A stretch of 57,309 bases of DNA. It comes from Pararhizobium antarcticum (lineage in GTDB: Bacteria; Pseudomonadota; Alphaproteobacteria; Rhizobiales; Rhizobiaceae). The notes under the pieces were generated by a model. It was not told where the DNA came from and made no database searches. It saw only the letters and a list, made by a program, of their open reading frames with translations. The stretch spans positions 1 to 57,309 of the forward strand of contig NZ_LSRP01000086.1 in NCBI RefSeq assembly GCF_001885585.1. Reading direction: 5' to 3'. Shown in pieces: positions 12,006-19,801 of the stretch (positions within the stretch are counted from its first letter, which is position 1; each line of letters starts with the position of its first letter). A program made the translations under genes and the position numbers.

Positions 12006-12410
12006 ATGGCTGATTTCAATTTTGAACTCGTTTCTCCGGAACGCCTCCTGCTCTCGGAGCGGGTCACCGAAGTCGTAATTCCGGCCACCGATGGCGAGAT
12101 GACCGTGATGGCCAATCATGCGCCGACGATGACCACGATTAAGCCGGGCATCGTTACCGTCAAGGCCGTCGATGGCACGACGGCGCGCTATGTGGTGTTC
12201 GGCGGTTTTGCCGATATCTTGCCGACGGGTTGCACGCTTCTGGCCGAATCGGCCGTACCGGTTGGTGAGCTGAGCCGCGACGTCATCGAAAAGCGGATCG
12301 AAGCCGCCCGTGCGGAGCTGGAACACAGCAGTGCGGACGAGCACAAGACTGGTATCGAGCAGTTCATCTCCGAGATGACGGCGCTCAACGGCATCGTCGT
12401 CGCCGCCTGA
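12006..12410 (+). CDS. atpC: ATP synthase subunit epsilon (F1)
   Basis: Rotor subunit that contacts gamma and the c-ring and can inhibit hydrolysis. The 134 residues include the N-terminal beta-sandwich (FELVSPERLLLSERVTEVVIPATDGEMTVM, with the conserved G-E-M-T-V) and a short C-terminal helical part (VIEKRIEAARAELEH). Two in-frame ATG codons occur (12000 and 12006); AAAGAAG at 11989-11996 is better spaced for 12006. Last gene of atpHAGDC, followed 25 bases on by a strong terminator. The membrane-sector genes (atpIBEF) are not in this window, which is normal for alphaproteobacteria. Confidence 0.95.
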   Translation: MADFNFELVSPERLLLSERVTEVVIPATDGEMTVMANHAPTMTTIKPGIVTVKAVDGTTARYVVFGGFADILPTGCTLLAESAVPVGELSRDVIEKRIEAARAELEHSSADEHKTGIEQFISEMTALNGIVVAA

Positions 12411-12434
12411 GCGGGACCGACCGTCTCTGACAGG

Positions 12435-12457
12435 AACCCGCTTCGGCGGGTTTTTTT
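12435..12457 (+). terminator. Terminator of the atp operon
   Basis: A stem CCCGC/GCGGG (12437-12441, 12446-12450) with a TTCG tetraloop, extended by AA/TT, is followed by seven T. This is a textbook intrinsic terminator placed 25 bases after atpC. Confidence 0.95.
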
Positions 12458-12601
12458 GTGCCCGGATGCGGGCCGCGCATGGCCGGACTGTGACGCCTGC
12501 CCGGACATGGCTTTACCGCTCGAACGGAAACGCCCGGGACTGGATGATCCCGGGCGCTGCGGTGGATGGCGCTGATCTTGTTGCTGGCGTTTCCCCGCAG
12601 G

Positions 12602-13705
12602 TCAGCTTGCCATTTTCTCCGCGTTTGACTTCTGTGCATAGTGATGGCCAAAGCGGCTGGCGAGGAAGGCATCAAGGCCGATTTCCTCCTGCCGCACGAA
12701 ACCCTTTGCAGGCAGGTCGCCATGGGCGAGCATATCGAGCACCGCGCAGATGCTGGCTGCTGTGGTGATCTGTATGGCGCTCAGCATGCGGCCCGCAATC
12801 ACGCTGCTGTAGACCTTGTTGGCATAGGTTTCCTGCACGAGGCGGCCCTCGCGGCGGCCGGACACGGTGACGAAGATGATGACCACGTCCTGCGTCGTCG
12901 AGGGCAGCGCGTTTTCGAGTATGTCCTTGAGCACCTCGCGGCGATGCCGCAGGCCGAGGTCATTGAGCAGCGCCTTCATGATGGCGGCATGGCCAGGATA
13001 GCGGATGGTGCGATAGTTGAGCGTCCGTACCTTGCCCTTGAGCGTCTCGCAGAGCGTGCCGAGGCCGCCGGACGTATTGAAGGCCTCGTAGGTGACGCCA
13101 TCAAGCGAGAATTCCTCGCGCTCTTCCAGGGCCGGAACCTCGATCAGCTGGCCGTCGACAATCGCCTCGCAGGGCTCGATGTATTCGTTGATGACACCGT
13201 CCGTGCTCCAGGTGAGATTATAGTTGAGCGCATTGGAGGGATATTGCGGCAGGGCGCCGACCCGCATGCGGACGCTGTCGAGCGAATCGAACCGGCTGGC
13301 AAGATCATTGGCAACGATAGAGATGAAACCGGGGGCAAGGCCACATTGCGGGATGAAGGCCGTTTCGGCCTGCGCGGCGATGGCCTTGACCCGGCGTGTC
13401 GAGTCGACGTCTTCGGTGAGATCGAGATAGTGGACGCGGGCTTCGGCGGCAGCCTCGGCAATGGCGATGGTGAGGTGGAACGGTGCTGCGCTCAGGACGG
13501 CGAATTTGCCTGTCAGAAGGCTGATCAGCATGGCTCGATTGCCAATGTCGATTTCTGCGGTGGAAATGGCGTCATGCTTTTCGATCTCGGCGAGTTGCTG
13601 GCCGCTGCGGTCGGCAACGGTCACGGCATAGTCCCCGGAATGGGCGAGCAGGCGGGCGATGGTCGAGCCGATCTTTCCGGCGCCGATGACGACTATGTGC
13701 TTCAT
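12602..13705 (-). CDS. Saccharopine dehydrogenase-family protein (possible L-lysine 6-dehydrogenase)
   Basis: A 367-residue NAD(P)-dependent oxidoreductase. It opens with a Rossmann dinucleotide motif, HIVVIGAGKIGSTIA, followed by an acidic end to strand 2 (VTVADRSGQQ). The family block AAPFHLTIAIAEAAAEARVHYLDLTED and the loop QCGLAPGFISIVAND are typical of saccharopine dehydrogenases and the related lysine 6-dehydrogenases. I infer a role in lysine breakdown because the protein is short, lacks a fused lysine-ketoglutarate reductase domain, and is divergent from an Lrp-type regulator. The start is the second of two ATG codons (13705), which has AGGGGA at proper distance; 13711 is the alternative. 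Other members of the family act on carboxynorspermidine or unknown substrates, so the reaction is uncertain. Confidence 0.75.
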   Translation of the reverse strand: MKHIVVIGAGKIGSTIARLLAHSGDYAVTVADRSGQQLAEIEKHDAISTAEIDIGNRAMLISLLTGKFAVLSAAPFHLTIAIAEAAAEARVHYLDLTEDVDSTRRVKAIAAQAETAFIPQCGLAPGFISIVANDLASRFDSLDSVRMRVGALPQYPSNALNYNLTWSTDGVINEYIEPCEAIVDGQLIEVPALEEREEFSLDGVTYEAFNTSGGLGTLCETLKGKVRTLNYRTIRYPGHAAIMKALLNDLGLRHRREVLKDILENALPSTTQDVVIIFVTVSGRREGRLVQETYANKVYSSVIAGRMLSAIQITTAASICAVLDMLAHGDLPAKGFVRQEEIGLDAFLASRFGHHYAQKSNAEKMAS

Positions 13706-13831
13706 TTTCATTCCCCTGATGTCATGACAATCCGATACCTTCCAGTATCTCCGATTTTGAGTTGATTTGAAGCGTTGATCCGCGCAATCTGAAGCATCAC
13801 ATTGGTCATAAAGACGGGAGACTTCGGCAAA

Positions 13832-14263
13832 ATGACGCTGGTTGACAAGGATCGGCAGTTGCTCTCGCTTCTGAGCGAGAATGCACGCATGCCGACGGCG
13901 GAGATTGCCCGCCGGCTCGGCCTGTCGCGGACGACGGTCCAGACCAAGATCGAGCGGCTGGAACGGGATGGGGTCATTACCGGCTATGGTGTGCGACTGT
14001 CGGAGGATTTCGAGCGCGGCATCGTCCGGGCGCATCTTTTGATCACGCTGGCACCCAAGGCGCTCGGCCGCGTCACGCCAGCGCTGGCGGCGATCAGGGA
14101 GGTCCAGACCCTGCATTCGGTGAGCGGCAGCTTCGATCTGATCGCGATCGTGGCGGCGACCTCGATCAGCGAACTGGACGGGATCATCGACCGCATCGGC
14201 GATCTCGACGGTGTCGAGCGAACCCTGTCGTCAATCATCCTGTCGACCCGCATCGACCGTTAG
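13832..14263 (+). CDS. Lrp/AsnC family transcriptional regulator
   Basis: A 143-residue regulator of the feast/famine type. Residues about 4-50 form the winged helix (DRQLLSLLSENARMPTAEIARRLGLSRTTVQTKIERLE) and the rest is the RAM effector-binding domain (VQTLHSVSGSFDLIAIVAATSISELD). The ATG at 13832 has GGGAG eleven bases before it; a TTG at 13802 would add ten residues and is less likely. It is divergent from the saccharopine dehydrogenase-like gene across a 126-base gap, which suggests it controls that gene, probably with an amino acid such as lysine as ligand. The gap contains TGAAGC twice, 23 bases apart, but I cannot show these are operators. Confidence 0.88.
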   Translation: MTLVDKDRQLLSLLSENARMPTAEIARRLGLSRTTVQTKIERLERDGVITGYGVRLSEDFERGIVRAHLLITLAPKALGRVTPALAAIREVQTLHSVSGSFDLIAIVAATSISELDGIIDRIGDLDGVERTLSSIILSTRIDR

Positions 14264-14282
14264 ACGACCGAAGGCGCCAAAA

Positions 14283-14317
14283 ACAAAGGCCCGACTGTTT
14301 CCAGTCGGGCCTTGTTC
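14283..14317. terminator. Bidirectional hairpin between convergent genes
   Basis: A long stem, GGCCCGACTG with CAGTCGGGCC around a TTTC loop, is extended by AACAA/TTGTT with one bulged base. It lies between the end of the Lrp gene (14263) and the end of the minus-strand sugar transferase (14349). T-rich bases flank it on both sides, so it could serve both genes. Confidence 0.75.
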
Positions 14318-14348
14318 AATCCTTTGATGGCGGTGCCAGGCGTTCCTG

Positions 14349-15116
14349 TCAGAAGCCCGTGCCACCCTTCAATTCATTCATCACCGTGCGGATGATGATC
14401 TTGAAATCGAGCAGCAGCGAAAAATTGCGGACATATTCAACGTCGCAGACGATCCGGCGGATCGCCTTCCAACGGTTTGATGTCGGTCCACGCAGACCAC
14501 GGGCCTGTGCAAGGCCGGTAAGGCCCGGGCGCATCAGGTGGCGGTTTTCATAGCCCTGAACGAGATCCGCATAATTCCTGCCGGCCGCCAGCATGTCGGG
14601 AACATGCGGACGGGGACCGACAAGCGACATGTCGCCGATCAGAACATTCCAGAGCTGCGGCAGTTCATCGAGATTGGTCTTGCGCAGGAAACGACCGACG
14701 CGCGTGATGCGCGGATCATTGCTGACCGTCTGGCAGACACCACTTTCGTCTCCGAGATCGGTAAACATGGACCGGAACTTGAGAATTTCGAATGGTGTTT
14801 CGTTGAGGCCCGTTCGCAACTGGCGAAAGAAAACGGGGCCCTTGCTTTCGAGCTTGATCATGAGGGCGATGATCAAGATCACCGGGCACAGCACAAGCAG
14901 ACCGCAGAATGAGCCGAAAATATCGACACCGCGCTTCATCGCCAGATGAACCGGCCGGTTGGGCGCTGCTGCGGGATTGATGTAAAAATTATTGTCGTCT
15001 GCACGCCGTCCGGTCTTCTGCAGGGCAGCAATTTGCCTTGAAGAAATCGCTCTTCCCAACCGACTGACGTCGCTTCCGATAACCGTTGATTGTTGTAGCA
15101 TCATCTTCTCTGTCAT
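14349..15116 (-). CDS. Bacterial sugar transferase (priming glycosyltransferase)
   Basis: Membrane enzyme that would load the first sugar phosphate onto undecaprenyl phosphate to begin polysaccharide assembly. After about 65 poorly conserved residues comes a single hydrophobic segment (VDIFGSFCGLLVLCPVILIIALMIKL), then the catalytic domain of the family: GPVFFRQLRTG, FEILKFRSM, DELPQLWNVLIGDMSLVGPRP and the C-terminal RPGLTGLAQA. The length (255 residues from ATG 15116) suits the short ExoY/PssA-like class, but the sequence is not clearly ExoY or PssA, so no symbol is given. An AGGAGT lies 12 bases before 15116; the internal pair of ATG codons near 15104 is another possible start. It stands alone, with no other polysaccharide genes in view. 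Confidence 0.88.
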   Translation of the reverse strand: MTEKMMLQQSTVIGSDVSRLGRAISSRQIAALQKTGRRADDNNFYINPAAAPNRPVHLAMKRGVDIFGSFCGLLVLCPVILIIALMIKLESKGPVFFRQLRTGLNETPFEILKFRSMFTDLGDESGVCQTVSNDPRITRVGRFLRKTNLDELPQLWNVLIGDMSLVGPRPHVPDMLAAGRNYADLVQGYENRHLMRPGLTGLAQARGLRGPTSNRWKAIRRIVCDVEYVRNFSLLLDFKIIIRTVMNELKGGTGF

Positions 15117-15602
15117 TGCTTCAAATACTCCTGGCACTTTTGACAGACAACACACGGCAAAATTTTGACCGCGGGCTCAAATATTGTTCGAACAAAGTTG
15201 CCGTTTAAAACTCTTAAAACAAACGAACGGGCAACATGCAGGCTATCCTGTATGCATGCATTGTGACCGTGGTTGTATCGTCCCTGGAAATTTCTTGCGC
15301 CTCATAAGGCGATTAAGCTGTTTAATGATGTATTAAATATGATCGACTTTGACAACCGGGTAAAGGTGCTATTGTCGGTGTTGTGGTTAATTTGCAGCGG
15401 TTCAGAATGGACCAATTTTGGGCCTGTTCTCTTATGTCACAGGGGGTTGCTGCAAGGACGTCCCATAATGGTTCAAGGCTGCCCTGCGAAAACGCAGGGG
15501 CTCCGGGTGCTGGAAACGCAATCTATGCGCGAATAAATTGAATCGATTTAGGTCGATGTGCCGCGAATTGCAGCGGTTCGACAGGGTGTTTCGGCCCGGG
15601 GC
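15117..15602. other. 486-base gap with a perfect 12-bp palindrome
   Basis: No convincing gene lies between the sugar transferase and the DUF6030-like gene. The stretch is AT-richer than its surroundings. It contains a perfect palindrome, TTGTTCGAACAA, at 15184-15195, about 70 bases upstream of the sugar transferase start, a good place for an operator. A TTGACA at 15349-15354 has no well-spaced -10 partner. A plus-strand open frame at 15273-15536 has no ribosome site and no recognisable composition. Confidence 0.45.
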
Positions 15603-16493
15603 CTAGCGATTCGTTTCGGACGTGTCTCTTTTCGGCAATGAAATTTCCCCGGGCACCGCGCCTTCGCCGGGAATAATGCCACCTGATAGCGGATCTGCCG
15701 CGCCATCCGGCAAAGGGAACCATTCCGAGCGATCGAAATAGCGGACCTCCAGCTTTTGCGTGCGGCGATCGGCGGCCTGGCTGGCGAGGAAATTGTAGCG
15801 GGGGACCTCGCCGAACTCTTTCTTCAACTGGATCCGGCTGCCAAAGTTGCGGATGTCGAAATTCTCAAGCGCCTCGATCTTCTCGAGAACGTCGGCGCTG
15901 TCGCCCCAACGCACTTGCCGCAGAAAGATCATCACCGCCTCGCCCCCCAGGCGCGCCACCTGTTCGCGATCTGCGGGTTGCTCGATGTTCATCTTGATCC
16001 GGAAGGAGGTAACGCGGTTTTGGTTGTCGCCCTTGATGGCAATGAAGACGGATGAGGCGATCGTCTCCTCGGCCGCAGTCTTTGGCAGGGTGTTCATGGA
16101 CGAACATTCCCAGCTGTCCTTGCCGGCGCTGCTCACCGTCCAGGTCAGGTCGGCGAAGCCGCCGCTGCGCATGCGATCGCACAGGGTTTGCGGATCGCTC
16201 TGGATCAGGCGAACGAAACGCTGCTGTTCGGCGCTGAAATCCGAAAATGCGTGTGCGGGCAGGGTGATCCGCGGCGCTGGCAGACGCTCGCGCCGTTCTC
16301 CAAAGGGGGATTTCCGCTCTATCGACCGAGGTACGGAGGGTGCCACATGCGGAAACCCGACATAATCCAGCAGGGTTTTTAGATTGCGGCTGTTGTTGGC
16401 GAGAAGAACCGTTGCGAAAATCGCAGCAAAGACCGTCATCACCGCCAGCAGAAAGAAGAACTTTCCCGACCGGTTTTCCCGCTTCTGCTCCAT
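15603..16493 (-). CDS. Membrane-anchored conserved rhizobial protein (DUF6030-like)
   Basis: A 296-residue protein. A basic N-terminus (MEQKRENRSGK) precedes a single hydrophobic segment, FFFLLAVMTVFAAIFATVLLA, after which about 265 mostly polar residues would lie in the periplasm. A cysteine pair (TLCDRM and WECSSM) brackets a predicted mixed alpha/beta region, and the tail is Pro/Gly-rich. The layout recalls the rhizobial DUF6030 group of unknown function, from memory only. The ATG at 16493 is preferred to an upstream ATG at 16628 because it puts the membrane segment at the usual place. It may be co-transcribed with the small gene just upstream (29-base gap). Confidence 0.6.
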   Translation of the reverse strand: MEQKRENRSGKFFFLLAVMTVFAAIFATVLLANNSRNLKTLLDYVGFPHVAPSVPRSIERKSPFGERRERLPAPRITLPAHAFSDFSAEQQRFVRLIQSDPQTLCDRMRSGGFADLTWTVSSAGKDSWECSSMNTLPKTAAEETIASSVFIAIKGDNQNRVTSFRIKMNIEQPADREQVARLGGEAVMIFLRQVRWGDSADVLEKIEALENFDIRNFGSRIQLKKEFGEVPRYNFLASQAADRRTQKLEVRYFDRSEWFPLPDGAADPLSGGIIPGEGAVPGEISLPKRDTSETNR

Positions 16494-16522
16494 TCCGAAA
16501 TCCGAACTCCCCGCCTGCCGTC

Positions 16523-16723
16523 TTATCCGCCCGCCTGACGATGTTTGTACGCTGATATCAGCACCCAAACCAGAGCCAGTGGCCAGACGAGGCACAGGAG
16601 GAGCCCGAAAAGACGAAGCCAGTCCCATTCTCCGCCTGCGGCGCTTCCTTCCCGATAGGTGCTATCCAGGAAGAGCAGACCGATCAATGTATAGATCGAC
16701 AGGAAAAAGGCAGGCCATGTCAT
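16523..16723 (-). CDS. Small two-helix membrane protein
   Basis: A 66-residue protein with two hydrophobic segments: MTWPAFFLSIYTLIGLLFL at the start and LFGLLLCLVWPLALVWVLIS near the end, joined by a charged loop. It ends with a short basic tail (YKHRQAGG). I do not recognise the family. An in-frame ATG further upstream (MAPLKQR, about 29 residues earlier) is possible. It lies between the K+ channel gene and the DUF6030-like gene on the same strand. Confidence 0.5.
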   Translation of the reverse strand: MTWPAFFLSIYTLIGLLFLDSTYREGSAAGGEWDWLRLFGLLLCLVWPLALVWVLISAYKHRQAGG

Positions 16724-16915
16724 GATGCAGATTTCCGCGATCGCGAGAGACGGGACTATACTCGGTACACGCTGTTTCAATGGTGCCATGCAGCTGGCCG
16801 AAGACCAGACCGGCCTGGCGATGCTGCGGCAGTGGGTCAGAACAAAATTCCACTCCCGTATCGCATGATTCGACTGCACTGCACAATCGATCCGCCCGAC
16901 TGCTGCCCATGCACG

Positions 16916-17719
16916 TCAGTCCCCGTCATCAGGAATGTTCAGGATATGGCCGCAGGCCTTGCAGTGTACGGCGTCCGTATCATGCCGCTGCAGGGCACAT
17001 TGGGGGCAGGGGTGCACGACCTTGTAGGGCCGCACCACAGCCTGGGCGAGGCGGACGAAGAGCGAAATGCCGAAGATCATGGTGATGATCGAAGTGATCT
17101 TGCCGAGCGTGCCGGGCAGCGTCACATCGCCGAAACCGGTGGTCGTCACCGTCGCCACGGTGAAGTACAGCGCATCGATGAAATTGGTGATCTTCGGTTC
17201 GCGACCATAGAAGGTCGTGTAGACGAAACCGGTGACGAGGAAGAGGAAGGTCAGCAGGTTGACGCAGGCCTGAACGACATCTTCGATCCGGCCATAACCG
17301 GCTCTCAGCAGAAGCAGCTTCAACAGCTTGCTCTGGCCAAGCACCCAGATCCGCAGGAAGCGCAGGAAAGCAAAGCTCGATAGAAGCGTCGGGAAAAGCA
17401 GGGTCGCAAGGATGATCAGGTCGACCCAGGTCATGCCCCTTGCTGCCCAGTAGCGCAGATTCGGTGCGATGATGGCACGTGCAGCGAGTTCGAAGGCGAT
17501 CAGCAGGGCAATGCCGTAGTCGATGACGAGGAAGACATTACCCCGCCCGAGATGCGGGGACGCGATGAAGAACCCGATGATGGCGATATCCAGCAGCGCC
17601 ATGGCGATCTGGAAGCGGATCGCGACCGGATGACTGCCAAAATACAGGGAGCGCAGGCGACGGCGAAGCCGTTTGAATGCGGTCTTCCTCTCCAGGGTAT
17701 GATCCGTCGTGCTGTCCAT
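16916..17719 (-). CDS. Voltage-gated-type K+ channel with C-terminal zinc ribbon
   Basis: A 267-residue, six-helix ion channel subunit. The hydrophobic segments correspond to S1-S6; S4 is short and carries few arginines (FAFLRFLRIWVLG). The selectivity filter is TTGFGD at residues 193-198, a K+ signature with Phe in place of the usual Tyr, preceded by the pore helix FIDALYFTVATVT. The unusual part is the C-terminus: right after S6 there is a CPQC...CKAC pair (residues 238-257) that looks like a rubredoxin-type zinc ribbon, where a RCK or cyclic-nucleotide domain would often be found. Its ligand or role is unknown. The channel stands upstream of two small hypothetical genes on the same strand. 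Confidence 0.85.
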   Translation of the reverse strand: MDSTTDHTLERKTAFKRLRRRLRSLYFGSHPVAIRFQIAMALLDIAIIGFFIASPHLGRGNVFLVIDYGIALLIAFELAARAIIAPNLRYWAARGMTWVDLIILATLLFPTLLSSFAFLRFLRIWVLGQSKLLKLLLLRAGYGRIEDVVQACVNLLTFLFLVTGFVYTTFYGREPKITNFIDALYFTVATVTTTGFGDVTLPGTLGKITSIITMIFGISLFVRLAQAVVRPYKVVHPCPQCALQRHDTDAVHCKACGHILNIPDDGD

Positions 17720-17820
17720 TCTTCTCGGATAGGGCCACGGATCGACCGGGTCAAGCCGAAGACGGGCGTCGAGCGGGCCGTGTGCGCCCGCCCTTTGTCT
17801 GTTTTCCGGATCTCGGATCT

Positions 17821-18652
17821 TTATCTGGCGCTTTCCGGGAAGGTCGGCAGCTTGGCGATGTCCTCGGCCTCGTGTTGCACGATCAGCGTCGCATCGAGCG
17901 CCTTGGCGATCCCGGTCAGCCGTTCCATGGAGGCGAGCGTTTGTGCCCGGTCGAAGTTGAAGGTGGGCACGCCGCGATTTTCGAATTGCTCCTCGAAATG
18001 GACCACGTCGCCGGACAGGATGACCGCACCGGTTTTGGCGAGGCGAACGAGAAGGCTCGTTTCGCCGGGTGTATGGCCCGGTGTCGACAGGATGGTCACG
18101 GTGCCATCGCCGAAGACGTCGCGATCACCGGAGAGCGCGTCGACCTTCGATCCGCCGTCGAGCCAGGGCTTGATGAAGGCCGGATCAACGCCGAAGGGCA
18201 GCGGTTCGGTCTTGAACTGCGCGGAGATCGGCAGCGCCGATCATCAAGGTCGCCTGCGGGAAGCGCGCGGCCTGTCCGACATGGTCGAAGTGATTGTGGC
18301 TGATGCCGAGGCGGCCTATCTGTTCGGGCTTGACGCCGATCTCTGCCAGTTGGGTCGGAAGGTCTACGGCCAGCGTCGGCGCCAGGACGGCGGTTGGGTC
18401 CAGCTTTGCACCGAGGAGCGCTGCCGGCAATCCGGCATCCCAGAGCATGTAGTCCTGATCGTGCCGGATCAGGTAGCAGCTGTCGGTCAGTGTCCGCTTT
18501 TCGCCGGCATGATTATAGGTATCGGAAAACAGCGAGAGGTCGCGGACCTCGATCTCGCCGCAATCGAGCCGCCAGAGTTCGACATCGGCGGAATGGGCGG
18601 CGGATGTCATGAGGGCCGCGCCGGCGAAGAGGATGGATGCAATCGGGTTCAT
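17821..18652 (-). pseudogene. Exported metallo-beta-lactamase-fold hydrolase, frameshifted
   Basis: Two adjacent frames together make one protein of about 275 residues. The first (from ATG 18652, with AGGAGA upstream) has a signal peptide (ILFAGAALMTSAAHSA) and the zinc motif SHNHFDHVG, and stops soon after MIGAADLRA. The second frame continues with FKTEPLPFGVDP, the second zinc histidine in STPGHTPGET, Asp in LSGDVVHF and the final His in VQHEAED. Removing one G of the GG at 18223-18224 (a C on the coding strand) restores a smooth join, IGAADLAQFKTEP. The family includes N-acyl-homoserine lactonases and other hydrolases; the substrate is unknown. All metal ligands survive, so the lesion is recent or a sequencing error. 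The divergent AraC gene is probably its regulator. Confidence 0.82.
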
Positions 18653-18786
18653 GGTCGTCTCCTTGGATGGGAGACTGCTTTTGACGCATCTTGCGCCGTG
18701 CCAAGGTTCCGGATCGATCGATTTTGAGCCCGAAACGCTCATGGAAGCGGTTTTTTCCCGGATCGTCCTGCAGTATCGTCCTTTTC

Positions 18787-19668
18787 ATGAACATGCACGA
18801 CAAGAGCACTGGCGACGCCCATCTCCGCTCCATGCTGGTGGAACGGCTGCGGCCGATGATGGCGCCGAACGGCACGGCCGGCCGCTATGCACATGGCACG
18901 CAACTGTTTTCTTATTGCACCCTGGACCACGAAAGGTTGAAAGCGATCATGTTGCCTTGTCCGCTGATCGGCATCCTCCTGCGCGGCCGAAAGGAGGTCT
19001 GGCTGGGCGATACGGTTCATCTGTTCGAGCCGGGGACGGTCTTCGTTCTGCCCGCCGGTGTGCCGATGGATGTCGTCAATATCCCCGCCGGGCCGACATC
19101 CTCGTATGAATCGCTGCTGCTGGAGATGCCGGCCCTGCCCGCCGGCATGGCGCCGCTGACGGCCGTCGAAAGGGGGGACGGTCGCGAGGGGCAAAGACAG
19201 TTCCGCATACCGCTCGATCGGGATCTCGCGGATACGCTTGTGCATGCTGCAACGGCGATTGGCAGCAATGCCCTGGGCGAAGCGGTCAAGGCCGTGCGGT
19301 TGATGGAGGTGCTGACACTGCTGCGGCCGATCCCTGCCGCCGGCCCACTGTTTTCGGTCGGCCTGCCGGGGGAAGTGGGCTGGCTGATCGGCAGCGCCCC
19401 GTCCGAACCCTGGACGGTCGAGCGGGTTGCCATGCATCTCGGGCTCGGCGCCTCGACGCTGCGCCGGCGTCTTGCGGCAGAAGGCACGTCGTTTCGCGCT
19501 ATTGTGCGTTCCGAGCGGTTGCGTGCCGGCCAGAGCGCCCTGGCGTCCGGCGCGTCCAGTCTTGCCGCTGCAGAAGCGGCCGGTTATGTCTCGCGCTCAC
19601 ATTTCGCCCGGCGCTACCGCGAGCGTTTCGGGCAATCGCCGAGTGGCCGCCGCCCTGCTGATTCCTGA
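18787..19668 (+). CDS. AraC family transcriptional regulator
   Basis: A 293-residue regulator. The N-terminal half is a cupin-like sensing domain (IGILLRGRKEVWLGDTVHLFEPGTVFVLPAGVPMDVVN). The C-terminal half has two helix-turn-helix units typical of AraC proteins, the first WTVERVAMHLGLGASTLRRRLA and the second AAEAAGYVSRSHFARRYRERFGQSP. The start is the ATG at 18787; an upstream ATG at 18691 would add 32 residues that do not look like the family. It is divergent from the frameshifted hydrolase with a 134-base gap, so it may control that gene. The effector is unknown. Confidence 0.88.
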   Translation: MNMHDKSTGDAHLRSMLVERLRPMMAPNGTAGRYAHGTQLFSYCTLDHERLKAIMLPCPLIGILLRGRKEVWLGDTVHLFEPGTVFVLPAGVPMDVVNIPAGPTSSYESLLLEMPALPAGMAPLTAVERGDGREGQRQFRIPLDRDLADTLVHAATAIGSNALGEAVKAVRLMEVLTLLRPIPAAGPLFSVGLPGEVGWLIGSAPSEPWTVERVAMHLGLGASTLRRRLAAEGTSFRAIVRSERLRAGQSALASGASSLAAAEAAGYVSRSHFARRYRERFGQSPSGRRPADS

Positions 19669-19723
19669 TGCACGCGGGCAATCGCCCTGCAAGGCATGGC
19701 CATCAAACACATCACCCTCAAAT

Positions 19724-19760
19724 GGCATCGCCCGGAAGGTGGAACCTTCCGAGCGATGCC
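19724..19760. terminator. Long hairpin between convergent araC-type gene and glpV
   Basis: An 8-bp outer stem (GGCATCGC with GCGATGCC) and a 7-bp inner stem (GGAAGGT with ACCTTCC) are separated by a symmetrical 2-base internal loop and closed by a 3-base loop. It lies midway in the 133-base convergent gap. There is no strong T-tract on either strand, so it may act as a rho-independent terminator only weakly, or protect mRNA ends. Confidence 0.6.
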
Positions 19761-19801
19761 TGTTGTCTAGCCGTCCTGCAAGCAGGGGGATCGGAACTGG
19801 T

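Noticed and set aside
14349-15116. ExoY or PssA
   Set aside because: The general sugar transferase motifs fit, but the N-terminal region and lack of exo/pss neighbours do not support either name.
15273-15536. Plus-strand open frame of 87 codons in the 15.1-15.6 kb gap
   Set aside because: No ribosome site, no recognisable domain, and an odd mix of residues; I leave the stretch as non-coding.
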